Positions 24,341 to 36,881 of a DNA stretch of 64,000 nucleotides are shown here, piece by piece (the first letter of the stretch is position 1; each line of letters starts with the position of its first letter). Made by a program: the position numbers and the translations under genes. Below the pieces are notes generated by a model. The model searched no databases. It had not been told where the DNA came from and worked only from the letters and a program-made list of their open reading frames with translations. This DNA is from Mugil cephalus (taxonomy: Eukaryota > Chordata > Actinopteri > Mugiliformes > Mugilidae), in assembly GCF_022458985.1 (NCBI RefSeq), contig NC_061771.1, positions 27,334,001 through 27,398,000 of the forward strand, read 5' to 3'.

Positions 24341-24399
24341 GAAAAGGGGCCCAGACTGGTTGGGGAGATAAAAAGGAAACGTGATTTCAAAAAACCCAC

Positions 24400-27300
24400 T
24401 GGTTCTTTTTTGCGTTTTCTTTTTGCATAAAAAAAGTGTTATATAAATAAATTTGTGTTTTGATTTGATTGGAGCAATTTTTCCCGGGCTTTTTAAATGG
24501 CCCTTTTTTGGGTTGGGTGTAAAATTTTTGGCTGGAAATGGGGTTTGTGTGTACTGTGATGCCCTGCCCTGGTTTTTGGTTTTGTGAGCTTTTAATTTTT
24601 AAACGTATAGCCTTTTAGTGCCGGGGTGCAGCTAGGCGGCCTTTTCCCACTGGTTCAAATTTTTACTGCTTTTAATGTGAAAAAAAAACCTTCATTATTT
24701 ATCATTTTTAAACAGGTCTTTTTGCCCTAGTCTTGTTTGTTTTCCCTTCCCACGGGCCCAAAAAAAGGGTTTCTAAAAGGTCAGCGGGGACAGACCAAAG
24801 GGCCCCCACGGATGGGGGTTTAGCCAGGGGTTTAAATCCCCCTACTTTCTCATTTATATTCCCCCTGGAAATGGGGTATTTTGTACTTCAAATACAAAAA
24901 AAGGTTTTAAGGCCCCATGAGGTTTTAAAATGGGGTCGGCCTATGTCCCCCAGGAGCAGTCCCCCCTTTGGGCCCCCACAAAAAGTGGCTCTGAGTGGAC
25001 CGAGGATTATAATTGTTGAGTGTGTGAATTTTGATGAGGGTTAAACCAAGGGTTTCCTTCACGGGTTTTCTGACGGCTCCCAAAAACCCTTGGGGAAACC
25101 CATTTTTTCCATTTCAGTGTGGGGTTCTTGTCCTGAGATGATTTCCTTTTACAGGTATAGGATGGGTGATAAATGCGTCGTAAAGCGTTGGGGAAAAATT
25201 ATAAAAACTGGGTTTGATACTGTATCGGTGCTTTTGTCACTGTTTTGCTCAATACTGACCCCCTGCTGGATTTTTCATCTTTTCGGACTAAAACGGGGTT
25301 TACTGATTCAAGGGACCGAAAAATTACAAAAAACATTTTTTAAAGTTTTTTCGTATTTTATTTGTTTGTATTTTTTTTTAAATATCTTAATCTAAGCTTA
25401 AAATATGTATTTTTTTTTTTAAATGTATGGGGAATATTGTTTTCTCCTGACCCCGGTATCTGGCCCTCAAAAATTTGAATGGGCCCTGTGGCGTTGGTTA
25501 TTTAAAAACAAAAAAATTGGCATTTTGGTTTTAGTCACAATTAAAAATTCAGTACGGGATTTGTAAAAACGAAAAGGGCACAAAAAAGGGCTGACGAAAA
25601 TGAATAATTAGGAGGGCAAAAAGAGCGGAAACAAAAAATAAGAGCAGGGGGAATAAGATAACAAAAGGAAAAAAATTAAAAAAAGTGATTTAAAAAAAAC
25701 GGCATATGATTACAACGGCGGGTTTCTGTGCCTAGTAACAGGAGAGAGATGGATTGTGGAAAAAAATATAAAGGACCAATATGTTAAAAAAAACTTTTAA
25801 AAAAAGCAGTTTAAAGTATGACAAATAAAAAAATTAAAGTGAGACAGGGTTTTAAAAATTTAAAAATTTAAAAGTAAAATTAAAGTTAAAGTGACTTTAA
25901 GTGGTTTTGCAAAAAGAGGTCATGTGATTTTTGAAACTTAAAGTGTAACACAGGAGGTTTTAATTTAAATTGAAACCGTCGTACAGTTCTTAGAGTTCGG
26001 GGAGAATAACTTTGGGGAAAACGGGGGTTTTGCTTTTCCCCCTCGGGGTCTTACGGCCCGGACACGGAACCTGCGCCCGGGAGGGCAGCAGCCCAAATCC
26101 CGGGGAAAACCGGCATGAGTTGGGGCCCTTGAAAATTTTTAGAGGGAAGCCGGGCCCGCTCGCCTGCTGCTGTACACAGTGCTCAGGTGGTGAGCAGGGG
26201 TCCAATAGTCTTAAAACACACCTTGACAATGTTATGCAGGCGGTTCCTATCCTGTACGTTACGGTGTACGCAGAACATGGAGAAATTTTAAAACACTTTC
26301 AATGAATGTTTTAATGAATGTAGAAAATTGGTTCTTACTAAAAAAAAAAAGCTTATTTTAAATTATTTGGTTTTCATCCTCGGGGGCACTTCCTCAGGAT
26401 CCCTTGGGTTTTTTGGAAGAATTTTAATTTTCGGTTGGGGGGGGGGGCCGGGGTTTTTTTTTGGTTTTTTTTTTTCCCAAAAGGTTTTTTTTTTATTTGT
26501 TTTTTTTTTTTTTTTTCCCCCAACTTTTCCCCGCCCGGGGGAGAACCGTGGCCATGGGGTGACGGGCTCCCCGCCGTTCCCTTTGGTTTTTTTGGAGAGG
26601 TCCCCCCATCTCCTCGTTTTGCTAAACATTCGCCCAAGGAAAGGAAGAGTCACCCATCTGGGGAACTGCTGCAGAGCGGGCCCCATGGTGGAGGGGGGGG
26701 CCCGGACAGGGGGACAGGAGAACTGTGTCGTCACCCAAACTTAAACGGGGTGACAGTTGGGGTGCTTTGGATCTGCATTTGTCGGGGGTTAAGGATGAAG
26801 GCAGCGGAAAAAAAGCACACAGCCTTGGGGGGGCCCCAGTGGAGGGGGGTGGGGAGATCAGACAGGTTATTTTTTTGGTTGGTGAAAAAGCCCAGGATCC
26901 AGGGGGATGAGCTGGCTGCTAAAGGGAAAAATTTTCGGGGAGTCTCTCTGCCAGGATTTTTTTTTTGGGGGGGGGTTGGGGGTTTAAAGCGAGGAGAAGT
27001 CAGAAAAACAGGGTCTGGGGAGGTGTTGGGAAGCTCCGGTGTTGGGGAAAGGTTTTGTCGTTTATAAAGGGTTTTGGCATCTTTCCCCCTTTTGCGGCTT
27101 TGTGTGAAAATTGGGGAGCGGGTCGGGGTTGTGATTAGTCAGAATGAGAATGTGTTGCCTAAATACCCTCTCCATACCCTTTCTTCACCTGGGACCAGGG
27201 GGCCCATGGCGCAGGTCGTTGGGCCCCTGGGGGGGTTTTCTTTGGGAAGGGGGACGAGGGTTTGGGGTTTTTCCAAACATTGAGGACAGTTTCTGTGCTG

Positions 27301-27430
27301 ATGGGGTCTGGAAACAGTTTCGGGAAAGGGAAACTCATTTAATTTGGTTCCACAAATGACTGAGGGGCACGGGCCATGGTTTTTTATCGGCTCCCAAATG
27401 CTTGTTAGCTTTGGGGTTCCGACCCAAAGT
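24400..27430. other. Corrupted flank, partly matching 62,780-63,480 and 42,930-43,040
   Basis: 24,400-25,130 parallels 62,780-63,480. A short block near 25,545-25,610 resembles 42,925-42,990. The remainder, about 1.8 kb, has no clean counterpart in the window, and its GC-rich homopolymers prevent any call. Apparent proline/glycine-rich frames are artefacts. Confidence 0.5.
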
Positions 27431-29362
27431 TGTAAGTTGTAAGTTGGGGTTTTCACGAGGCGAGACACAAGGAGGAGGAGGGGGGGGGGGTGAGTTGTTC
27501 ATGATGTGAAATTTAAAATTTATTTAAAGCACTTTTTCAAAAATGGGGGATTCAAGGGCCGAGTGAAGTCACAAATCATTGTTTTTAAAGTTAAGTCAAG
27601 ATGTAAGTCTTTTTTATTTTTGTCGGTCTAAAGTATCAAAATTAAAGAGTGTTTTGTTGCTATGGAAAAAAGGGCGTCACGATGGCGTAAAAGTCACGGC
27701 AGGGGGCCCCGGGTTTTTTTTGATAGAGGCTCTCTGGTGATTTGGCCTTCAACATCCTTCTCATAGGGAAAAGGGCCCCAATGGGCCACGGGAAGGAGGG
27801 AAGCCGGATCTCTTCAGCCGGGACCGTTTGGGCATGGAAGCTCAAAAGGGTCGTCTCAACACCCCTGACCAGATGCCCCGGGGCACAGGCCGATAGCCAA
27901 AAAGGCCCTGTCAGGTTCCCGGCCAGAGTCCGATAGGCCCCCCCTTTCCTTTTTGGTTTTTAAAGTGGGGGGGCCCGGGCTTCTTCCTTTTTTGTTTGGT
28001 TTTGGAAAGGGGAGGGGGGCGGGGAAAAATATTTGTTTTGGGCCACGGAAAAAGGGGCCCCGGTTTTTACAGGGGGGGTATTGTTTGGGGGTTTTTAAAC
28101 CGTTCTCCTTTCCCAAAAACACAAAAAAAACAACGTTTGGGGGCCAGACAGGATTTCACACTGGGCGAAAAATAATTTTTTAGTTTTATAAATTTATGAA
28201 GATAAAATTGGGAGAGGAAGAAAAAAAAACCCCGCTATTGCCTCCCCACAAAAATTTAAAAACCCCAAAAAAAAACAAAGCCCAAACAGTTAAGGGGGTT
28301 AAAGGTTTTTTTTTAAATACAACAAAGGTTGATCACAGCTTCAATCCTCAGATATTCAAATATTTTCCCGTAAAAAAAAAAGGGAAAAAAGTTTAGTTTT
28401 TTTTTTTTTTTTTAAAAAAGTGTCATGAGTTCAGACTTTGGCCCGAGTTTATTTGATTTGTTTTTCGTGGCCCCAGGGTTTTTCTTTTTTAAAATTTGAT
28501 TTAAAAAGTTAAAAAAATAGAAATGAAATAAAAAGTGGAAAGGGTAAAATCCCCATTTTAACACACAAAAATCATTCATAATTTTTGAATTTTGAACAAA
28601 AATTTAAAAAAATTCCTTCACTACTGCCCACCAGGAAAAAAAACACAGTCCCTCCTTTTTTGTAAGGTTTTTGTTTTTTTGATGCAACTGTTGGGCCAGG
28701 TTTCAAACCTGCAGCTACTTCCCGCTTTTGAAACATTTTTTCTTTTTGCTGTGAAGTGAAGCAGTTCCCCCCGTTCAGCTACAAACAATTTAAATAGGCT
28801 CTGACCCTTGTATTCCTTTTAGATTATTTACCTGACTGATGGTAGGATTCATTTTAAAATCAGGAAATCAGATCAAATTTAAAAGTTTTTTCCCTTGGGG
28901 TCCTTTTTAAAAATTCGACCCTTAAAGTGGAAAAAACTTTCCAGGACCTTTGGGGTTTTTCAGCACTAGTTAAAAAAATGTAGGGTAATAAAAGCAACGG
29001 GGGGAGGGGGGGTGTTAAAATGTAACACGTCTGTGGCGTTTTTTATGACCTGGAAATGATGTTTGGTTTTATTGTGTTTTTGTTTTTTGGTCTGCTCTCT
29101 TCCCGGAAAAAAATCAGAGTCTGATAACTCCTCCCTCTTCCTGGGGGGCGCTCCCCTCATAATTTTCCCCATTGGGGCTCCTTGTTCCCTCCCCTTTTTG
29201 ATCTCTACATTGAAGGGGTGGGTTTTTTAAAGGCCTGTGGTGAAGTGTGAGAGCTGACAGGCCCATTTACTGTTCAATCACTTGGGTTTTTCAGATCAGA
29301 GGTTTAGGGTTTGTTTCTTCTAGCAAACAGAAACTCTCACAGTCGTCGACACTGAGAGGTGA

Positions 29363-31117
29363 AAAAGGAAACAGAAAGGGGGTTTTAGTGGACAAAAAAG
29401 AAACCTTCTCTTGTTCCCCCTTGGGCTGGATCCCCTGGAAAGGTCCTGTGACTACTTCTGTTTGGGCCCCAGTTATGCCTTTAACTGTATTAAAAGCCAT
29501 TTGGGGTGGGAGAAAAACCAGAAGGGAATTTTACAGCTGCCCCCCCGTGCAGGAAAAACTTTCATACTGAGGGCCGGTTTCCTTTGGGGAAAAACCCATG
29601 TTTGCCCGAGTTAGTGGGGCAGCCCGAAGAAGACTGGACTCCCAAAAATGCTCCAGCTGATCACTGCTTTGCTGGAACCCCGAAGATGTTGGCCTTGGGG
29701 ATGTCTGCACTGGGGGGAAAATGAAAGCCTTCAAGTCCCGTTGGTCTTGTTTGGCCCCTTACTGTGAGGAAAACCCCCCCAGCCCACTATGATGCGCTCC
29801 ATTTAAAAAAACACAAACTGGTGGAGCCCCTAAAAAAGCTCCCAGGAGGGAAAATTTTGCTCTCGTCATGATGAGGTGATGAAAGATGGGCTGTGGGGGT
29901 GATCAGCAAAAGTATCTGTTATCTCTGCTCTGTGGATGAACATAAAGGGCCAAAGACACAGTTCAGGGTTGCTTCAGGGAAAAATGAGAAGCAAAAAGGA
30001 GGTGGAGGGTGATGTGAAAAATCCAGCAGGAGTTCCCGGAGAGAAGCAAAAGGGCGTGGAGGGTGCTTAGACAGGGTGAAAGGGCCAAGGTCACTTGCTG
30101 ATAAAACAGTGGGGACAGTCGGGGGATCTTTTACTGAGATGATCCGTCTCCTCCAGAAAAGAAGCTTTTGATGTGGAGCAGCTGCTCAGATAAACGGAAA
30201 TGAAGAGAGTCGAGTCAAAGATGTTGAGGGGAAGCTGGGGGCAGCAGATCCTGAGCTGGGGGAGGAAAGGTCCGAGCTGAAATCAGCTCTTAAAAAAAAA
30301 GAGGGGTCAAAAACCCGTTTTACACAACCCTACCCCTCCGCCACCACCAGTGGGTCTACACATCATCCCAGCATCAAGATTCGTCCTCTGAGGACTTTTG
30401 ATGGGTGAAAGCAGCTGTGACAGAGACCGAGAGAAACTCAGGACATTCTGAGGGAGGGCATGGACAAACCCTTCGTGACAGTGACTGAATTTGGGTTTTT
30501 TTACTGCCAAAAAACCAGGGGCCAAAAAAACCAGAGATGAATTTTTGGGAAAAATTCTGTGAAATAACCCCTGGATCCCAAAAAACCGCAAAAAAACCCT
30601 GGTGTTAATTTTCTGGGGAAACAGAAAAGTAAAAATTTAAAGATAGAATTTTCAGTCTTAAATTTTGATCATCCAGACAGATTCAGGGGTTATTGGGTTT
30701 GGGAGGTCCTGAGGGGAGAGAGTTGGGCTGGACGTTGTTACTGGGAGGGGGGAAAATGGGAGGGGAGGGGGAGTTTTTTTAGCAGTGCATTACAAAAATA
30801 TCAGCAGAGCAGGGATTGAAAGTTTTTTTGGATCCCAAAGGGGGGGCAAATCTTGGTTTATTATGTTGGGACCAAACAGGGGTTTCACCCTTTATCCACA
30901 AAAACGTTTCCCAAAATCCCGTCTCAGGTCCGGTTCCTCCAGAGTAGGGTGTTTCCCGGATCAAAGAGCAGGTCTTTGTCTTTTTACAGCGTTTTCGGGA
31001 ACCATGACTCTCCTTTCCCCAGTCCAGACCACATTCATCAGCCTTTTTATGTTTGGGCTTCGATTGCGGGCATTTTATGTTGGAGGACACTTCTGAGTTG
31101 ATGGGAAAATGAAATAG
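29363..31117 (+). pseudogene. TRIM copy B, unreadable through sequence errors
   Basis: The whole coding length of the intact TRIM can be followed here: AGAAACCTTCTCTTGTTCC near 29,400 (RING start), GGATGAACATAAAGG near 29,933 (B-box 2), GAGATGATCCGTCTCCTCCA near 30,136 (coiled coil), GTCCAGACCACATTCA near 31,021, and a TAG at 31,115-31,117. The start codon and many positions are altered by inserted or smeared bases, giving many frameshifts. Since neighbouring non-coding sequence is damaged in the same way, the breaks most likely reflect base-calling errors, and the true copy B may be intact. Confidence 0.75.
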
Positions 31118-32580
31118 ACAGAAATCTTTCAGGGACAGTTGGTTTTAAAATTTTGTCTTCTAGTTCCAGGTGATTTTTGGGCTCCATGGTTTTTTAGCTG
31201 AGAGCTCATTGTTGTGTCATGTCTTTACTGCTCAGAGTTTAGCGGGCAGCACACTTTGTGGGGCGGGTACTTTGTGGTCTCCCGGTTTGTTGTTTGCTTG
31301 ATGTTGGAAATTTGTTTGGGGGCGGGTCCTTTTCCCGTGTTGTTTTTGCCCCCGGAGGCTCTCAAAAACTCACCATGACTTTGAAATTTCCCCAAAAACT
31401 GAATTTGGGCCACATTTAGGGAAATTTAACTTGTCTGTGCTCTGAAGGGGCCATCAAAAAATTTGGGTTGTTTTGTTTGTATGTTGTTGGGTTTCCCCTT
31501 TTCCGGGTGAAAGGGCCTCAACAGAGGAAAAACCGCAGAAACCCTTTCCTTTTTTCACAGAGATTTTGTTCTGACTTTGGAAAGAAAAAAATCTACAATT
31601 TTTATTTCCCCTGAGGGTTTGGAGACCCATGTTGTTGTTTGTTGTTGTTTTTTGTTGAAAGGAAGAAGAGGCCCAGCTCATGTCAACTTTTAGTTTATCA
31701 TGATCATCTTTAATTGGACATCAGTATTAAACTGATTGTACATAAAATGATATTCTTTTTTTGGGCCCAAATAATGATTTTTGTGGGATTTTTAAGGAAT
31801 CTGTGCATGAAATCAATGAACAAGAGTCATTGATCAGATTTATGTTTAATGGGAGAACAAAAATGAAGCTTCAATGATGAATAAAAGTGCGTTTTTTCAC
31901 CATGAACAAAATGACCCCTTTCCGTCTTTTTTTCCAGGATCTCAGCTTTTTCATTTTTTTCTTTTTTATTGAAAATTTTTTTTTTTCTTTTTCTTTTCCC
32001 AATCCCAAAAAAGTTCCCCAAGTGAAAACCTTGGTTTTTTTTGTTTTAACTTTTGCCGTCTCTGGGTTTTTCTTTTGTTCTCTGGGGCCCTGGGGTTTCT
32101 TTGGGGGAAGAGAAACTTTTGATGAGACAATCCAGCAGAAGGTTGACCAAAGGGCCCTTTTTTGTTTCCAAAAATTTAAAGTTTTCTTTTTTTTAGTCCT
32201 TTTAAATTTTTGTAATATTATATTTGCATACAAAATGTTTGGGAAAATTTTTTCAGGAAAAAAACCCGGGAATTTAATTTTTTCAGGTTTAAAAAGATTT
32301 TGTTTTTGAACCCCCAAAAGGGAGGAGCCCCTTTAATCTCAAATTTTTAGTGTTGGGTTTTTTTGTTAAAAAAGTGTAAAGTAATTTTAAAGTTTTCACT
32401 ATTTAGTTGAATTGGGTTTTTTTGTTTAAGTGGTGGGGCCCCTAGATGGCGGAATTAAAAAATTTTACCTTTCACAGGAAAAAAGGGGGTCAGGGGGTTT
32501 ACAGGTGAGGGGGGGTGGAGGGTTAAAGGGGCCCCGGGGTTTTGGGTTTATTAAGGGGGGAAGACAATGGATGATGTTAG
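31118..32580. repeat. TRIM 3' flank, copy B (corrupted)
   Basis: Parallel to 14,338-15,700 and 46,602-47,664. At its far end it follows copy A, not copy C (GGGGCCCCTAGATGGCGG near 32,434). Confidence 0.7.
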
Positions 32581-33525
32581 CAATCGGGCTGTTTTGCTTT
32601 TAAACTGATTGCATTCGGAATAAGCATCTGTGTTAGGGTTTATATTAACCCCCAAGAACCCTGGGTTTGGATCCCCCTTGGGTTTGCATCTGTTTTTGGA
32701 ATCCGGGCTGTTAGCATCCCTGTCAGCATTCGTTGTTTGGGAAACTGGGGTTTAAAAACCGGGCCGGGTTTGCACCGTGGGTTTGGGATTCCCAACTGAA
32801 TTTGTTTGTTTATTAATTCATTGGTTTGCATTCGTTGTTAAAACCTTTTTTCTGATTGCATTTTTGTTGGGAAACAGGGGCCCTTTTTAGGGATCCTAGA
32901 TTAACATTTTTTGGGTTTCCATTCATCTGTTTGCCCGTTGGGCAGAATTGGGATGTTAGCATTCATCTCATTTGTATGTTAGTGTCCGTGAGTTATCGTT
33001 CATCTGTTAGCATCCGTATTTTTTTTGTATGTTAGCAAATTGGGTTTTTAGCATTCGACTTTTTAGCTTTTAAACTTTATAGCATTTGTGAAATAAGCTT
33101 TGGGTTAGCATTGGGGTAAATTTGTGTCAGTGGTTTGGGGTCCGTGGGTTTGAATTTTGTTTTGTTAGCATCTGGGTTGGAATCCCCCTGTTAGCATCCC
33201 TGTTTTGCATTCAAATGATTTGTATGTTTTTGAATTCATCTGTTAGCATTGGTCTGTTAAACCCTTATCTGATAGCATTTTTGTTTGCATCCCTTTTTAG
33301 CATTCGTATGTTAGAAATTTAACTGATTTGTATGGTTTTTATCCGGTTTTGTTAGCATTTTTCTTTTAGCATTCAAATGAGTTGTATGCTTGCATTCGTC
33401 GGTCAGCATCCGGGTTAGTATCTGCCTGTTAGCATCCATGTTAGCATCCGTAGGTTAACCTTCATCTGTTAGCATTCATCTGTTAGCATCTGTATGCTAG
33501 CGTCCAGCTGCTAGCATTAATCTGA
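32575..33525. repeat. GTTAGCAT minisatellite, long allele
   Basis: Degenerate tandem array of a 12-14 bp unit of the form GTTAGCATYCRTCT, about 950 bp. The left two-thirds is blurred by sequence errors; from about 33,330 it is clean. The homologous array beside TRIM copy C is only about 200 bp. Confidence 0.8.
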
Positions 33526-33615
33526 TTTGTATGTTAACACTAAAATGTAAATTCAATGATTTATGGCTCCAGAAGGAAGAATTTAAAGCACGTTTAAAGC
33601 CGGTGGATGGAAAAA

Positions 33616-35168
33616 CACTGTGTTCCAAATTATTATGCAAATTGTATTTAAGTGTCATAACGATTACATTTTTTGTTTTTCAATCAAACTCATGGATGGT
33701 ATTGTGTCGCATGGCTCTTTGGATCACTGAGATCAATCTCACACACCTGTGATAATTAGTTTGCTGGATGAGTCCAATTAAGTAAAAACTACTTAAGAAG
33801 GACGTTCCACATTATTAAGCAGATGACCATTTCCAAGCAACATAGGAAAGAAGAAGGATCTCTCTGCTGCCGAAAAGCGTGAAAAAGTTCAGTCCTTTGG
33901 ACAAGGTATGAAAACCTTAGATCTTTCAGGAAAACTTAAGTGTGATCATCGTACTGTTAAGAGATTTGTGGCTGATTCAGAGCACACACGGGTTCGTGCA
34001 GATAAAGGCACGATGAGGAAGGTTTCTGCCAGACAGATGCATGGGATCAAGAGAGCAGCTGCTAAAATGCCGTTACAAAGTAGCAAACAGATATTTGAAG
34101 CTGCTGGTGCCTCTGGAGTCCCACGAACATCAAGGTGGAGGATCCTCCAGAGGCTTGCAGTTATGCGTAAACCTTCTATCCGGCCGCCCCTAAACAATGC
34201 TCACAAGCAGAAACGGCTGCAGTGGGCCCAGAAATACAACAAGACTCATTTTCAAACAGTCTTGTTCACTGACGAGTGCCGTGCAACCCTGGATGGACCA
34301 GATGGATGGAGTAGTGGATGGTTGGTGGACGGCCACCACGTCCCAACAAGGCTGCGACGTCAGCAAGGAGGTGGTGGAGTCATGTTTTGGGCCGGAATCA
34401 TGGGGAGAGAGCTGGTCGGACTCTTTAGGGTCCCTGAAGGTGTGAAAATGACGTCTGTGAAGTATGCGGAGTTTCTGACTGACCACTTTCTTTCATGCTA
34501 CAAAAACAAGAACCGTACTTTCCGTAACAAAATCACCTTCATGCATGACAACGCACCATCTCACGCTGCATCATCGGCTGCTATGGGCATAAAAGCAGAG
34601 AAACTCATGGCGTGGCCCCGTCCTCCCCTGACCTCAACCCTATTGAGAACCTTTGGAGCATCCTCAAGCAAAACATCTATGAGAGTGGGAGGCAGTTCAC
34701 ATCCAAACAGCAGCTCTGGGAGGCTATTCTGACATCCTGCAAAGACATTCAAGCAGAAACCCTCCAAAAACTCACAAGATCAACGGATGCAAGAATGTGA
34801 AGCTGCTATAAAATAAGGGGTCCTATGTTAAAATGGAACTCCACATGTTGAGATGTTTTTGATTGAAATAGCTTTTGCTTTCAGTAAATATGACCCTAAT
34901 GCTGCAGATTCAAAAGATGAGCATTTTCAGTTCTTAACAACCTGTAAAATGTGATAAAACTCTGCTGTGCGTGATAATTTGGAACAGTGCATTTTAAGTT
35001 TTTCATGTTTGAAAAAAATACTGTTGTCATTGGGAGGTTTGTTCAGTAACATTAGAATTCATTAAACTAACGGTTGATGACGTGAAAATTATGCCGACTG
35101 TCATTTGCATTGACTATTTAGGAAAATCTGAGACAAATATCGTTTGCAAAATAATTTGGAACACAGTG
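33616..35168 (+). mobile_element. Tc1/mariner element, copy 1 (1,553 bp)
   Basis: The terminal inverted repeats read CACTGTGTTCCAAATTATTA at the left and, reversed, CACTGTGTTCCAAATTATTT at the right. The right end is followed by TA; the left neighbour is AA, probably a mutated TA target duplication. A transposase frame lies inside. The same element sits at the same position in the duplicate at 47,944-49,496. Confidence 0.9.
33842..34800 (+). pseudogene. Tc1 transposase, copy 1 (C-terminal frameshift)
   Basis: The expected start codon is ATA at 33,842, leading GKKKDLSAAEKREK; the first usable ATG is 33,908. From there the frame is open through the helix-turn-helix region (KCDHRTVKRFV), the first catalytic Asp (LFTDECRA) and the second (MHDNAPSH). 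At 34,616-34,619 the run has four C where copy 2 has five, so the frame shifts before SPDLNPIENLW, which carries the catalytic Glu. The protein is truncated and inactive as written. The helix and DDE motifs place it in the Tc1/mariner superfamily. Confidence 0.88.
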
Positions 35169-36881
35169 TATTTATGAAGCACACTGCACCTTGTGCAAAA
35201 TAAAAAGTTTGAATGTTGGAACATTGGGCATCAAGGCGCTGGAATCCCACGGCTAATCAGAAAAACATGAAGATGCCATAAAATGCCAGCAGCAGACGCT
35301 TTCAATCAGCCAGTATTATTCCACATCAGGATCTGGAGCATCGAGGTCCAGCGCGACCCAATCTGCTACAACTCCAGTTGACCTGTGGACAGCGTTTGGG
35401 TCTACGCCCACACTAAAAGAGGAGGTGCTCTGGACTCTTCACACGGTGGTTAAGCACCAGTCATATACTGGCAATGAGAACATTGATGAGCTGTTCTAGA
35501 CCATGTTCCCGGATTCTGACATGGAGAAAAAAAGTGCGGAAAAGACGAGACGGACGAGACGTTGAAGATGAAGCGATTTGGATCAGCCCATTTCACCAAG
35601 AGAGACCTCATCTCCAAAGTTAAGGGCCCGTTCGTGCTGACGTTCGACCAAAGTCTGAGACAAAGGAACAAGACCAAGCAGTTGGACCTGCACGTACGTT
35701 TTTGGGAAGGCGAGCGGGTCCAGTCAAGGTACCTGGGGTCCCAGTTTATGGGACATGTGACAGCTCAGGACGTACTGAAACATGTCAAAGTAAGTAAAGT
35801 GTTTTAGTAGCGAGCGTTGCATGAGTCTTCTTCTTATCAGCAGCACAGTACTAGATATGATACCAGAAGTAACAGAATAAGACTCAGGACAGTAACTTGA
35901 ACTATAAAACTGCAAAGATTTATTTTCATCTCAGGAGTGTGTGGACCAACTTAACCTCAGGAGCCTAGTGTCCGTCTCAATGGATGGGCCCAATGAACTT
36001 CAAACAGTTTGAACTTTTCCAACAAGAGGATGCAGAACTGTATGGAGGTGCTCAGCTTGTTTCTGTGCGTAGCTGTGGACTGCACACGTCGCATAGTTCT
36101 TTGAAAAGTGGCTTCACCATGTGGCAGCTGGACAAACTTGTGAGAGCCGTGCACACACTGTTCCACAACGTACCAGCAAGGAGAGAAGACCACAGCGCAC
36201 AAAAGACTACAGCGCCGTCACAACATCCACCATCTTGCCCTCACCGTTTTGTGGTCATCGGTGGATTGAGAACCTGCCTGTGGTAGAGAGGGATGTTGCA
36301 GTCTGGCCATCACTTCAGCAGTATATGGAAGCAGTGAGAAGAAAGAAAGTCCCCAACCCCGGGACAGCGTCCTTTGACACTGTCCAAACTGCCCTGAAAG
36401 ATCCACTCGTCTTGGCAAAGCTACAATTCTACACGACTATTGCCAGGACGTCTGATGCCTTTTTGAAGAGCTATCAAACAGACGAGCCAGTGACGCCTTT
36501 CTTCATTAAAGACTTGGCTGAGCTGATTGAGGTAATGATTTCTATGGGTAGCACACCACATCATCACCACAACATTCCTGTCACTACAGATTAGACCTAA
36601 TTGATGTGACACTGTGTCATTGAAGAACAGCTACATCCGTCAGTTTCTGTTCATGCATTAGGATTTTGATGACGACACATTGTGGTAAATGTGGATACAG
36701 TTGACTTGTGTTTACTTTTGAGGTTGTCTTTTGACAGGGTCTACTCAGGTGCTTCATCAAGAGAGACGTCCTGCAGGACATCAGCACACTGCAGCTAACC
36801 AACCTGGATGTAGCTGATGAAAAGAACTGGCACCAGCTAAAGGACACTGACATTGGCTTGGGTGCTGAGTCAGCCCTCAAG

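Larger units (their letters stand above)
21320..33330. other. Corrupted low-quality sequence (homopolymer-smeared)
   Basis: Over about 12 kb, bases are repeatedly replaced by copies of a neighbour, giving runs such as GGGGGGG, TTTTTTTT and CCCC. This is plain wherever a clean relative exists: 22,140-22,330 against 60,605-60,780, 23,000-23,260 against 61,410-61,665, 27,670-27,840 against 43,385-43,550, and 29,360-31,117 against 44,928-46,601. Clean islands of 15-30 bases alternate with smeared ones. This is the signature of poor base calls, not of biological mutation. Frames here should not be annotated as genes. Confidence 0.85.
33531..36881 (+). pseudogene. BED-finger/hAT-transposase-like gene, copy 1, split by a Tc1 element
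   Basis: The N-terminal part (KFNDLWLQKEEFKARLKPVDG) lies at 33,531-33,615. A Tc1 element follows at 33,616-35,168, and the protein resumes with EAHCTLCK...GIKALESH, completing a C2H2/BED-like zinc finger. Later exons, with GT-AG introns at 35,790-35,934 and 36,532-36,737, encode DLWTAFGSTPTLKEEV, LDLHVRFWEGERVQSRYLG, CGHRWIENLPVVERDVAVWP and, in 36,738-36,881, FIKRDVLQDISTLQLTNLDV. This resembles an uncharacterised hAT-related cellular protein family with introns. Breaks: TAA after GIKALESHG, TAG at 35,497-35,499, a frameshift near 35,525-35,570, another after MDGPN (about 35,990), and a short frame-disrupting insertion near 36,190. No C-terminal exon is seen after 36,881. It cannot give a full product. 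Confidence 0.75.

Noticed and set aside
26328..27067. Gly/Phe/Pro-rich frames of 120-210 codons
   Set aside because: They lie in the homopolymer-smeared block; the low-complexity residues come from miscalled runs.
32575..33525. CRISPR-like regular repeat array
   Set aside because: The unit is 12-14 bp with no distinct spacers, in an animal genome; it is a minisatellite.
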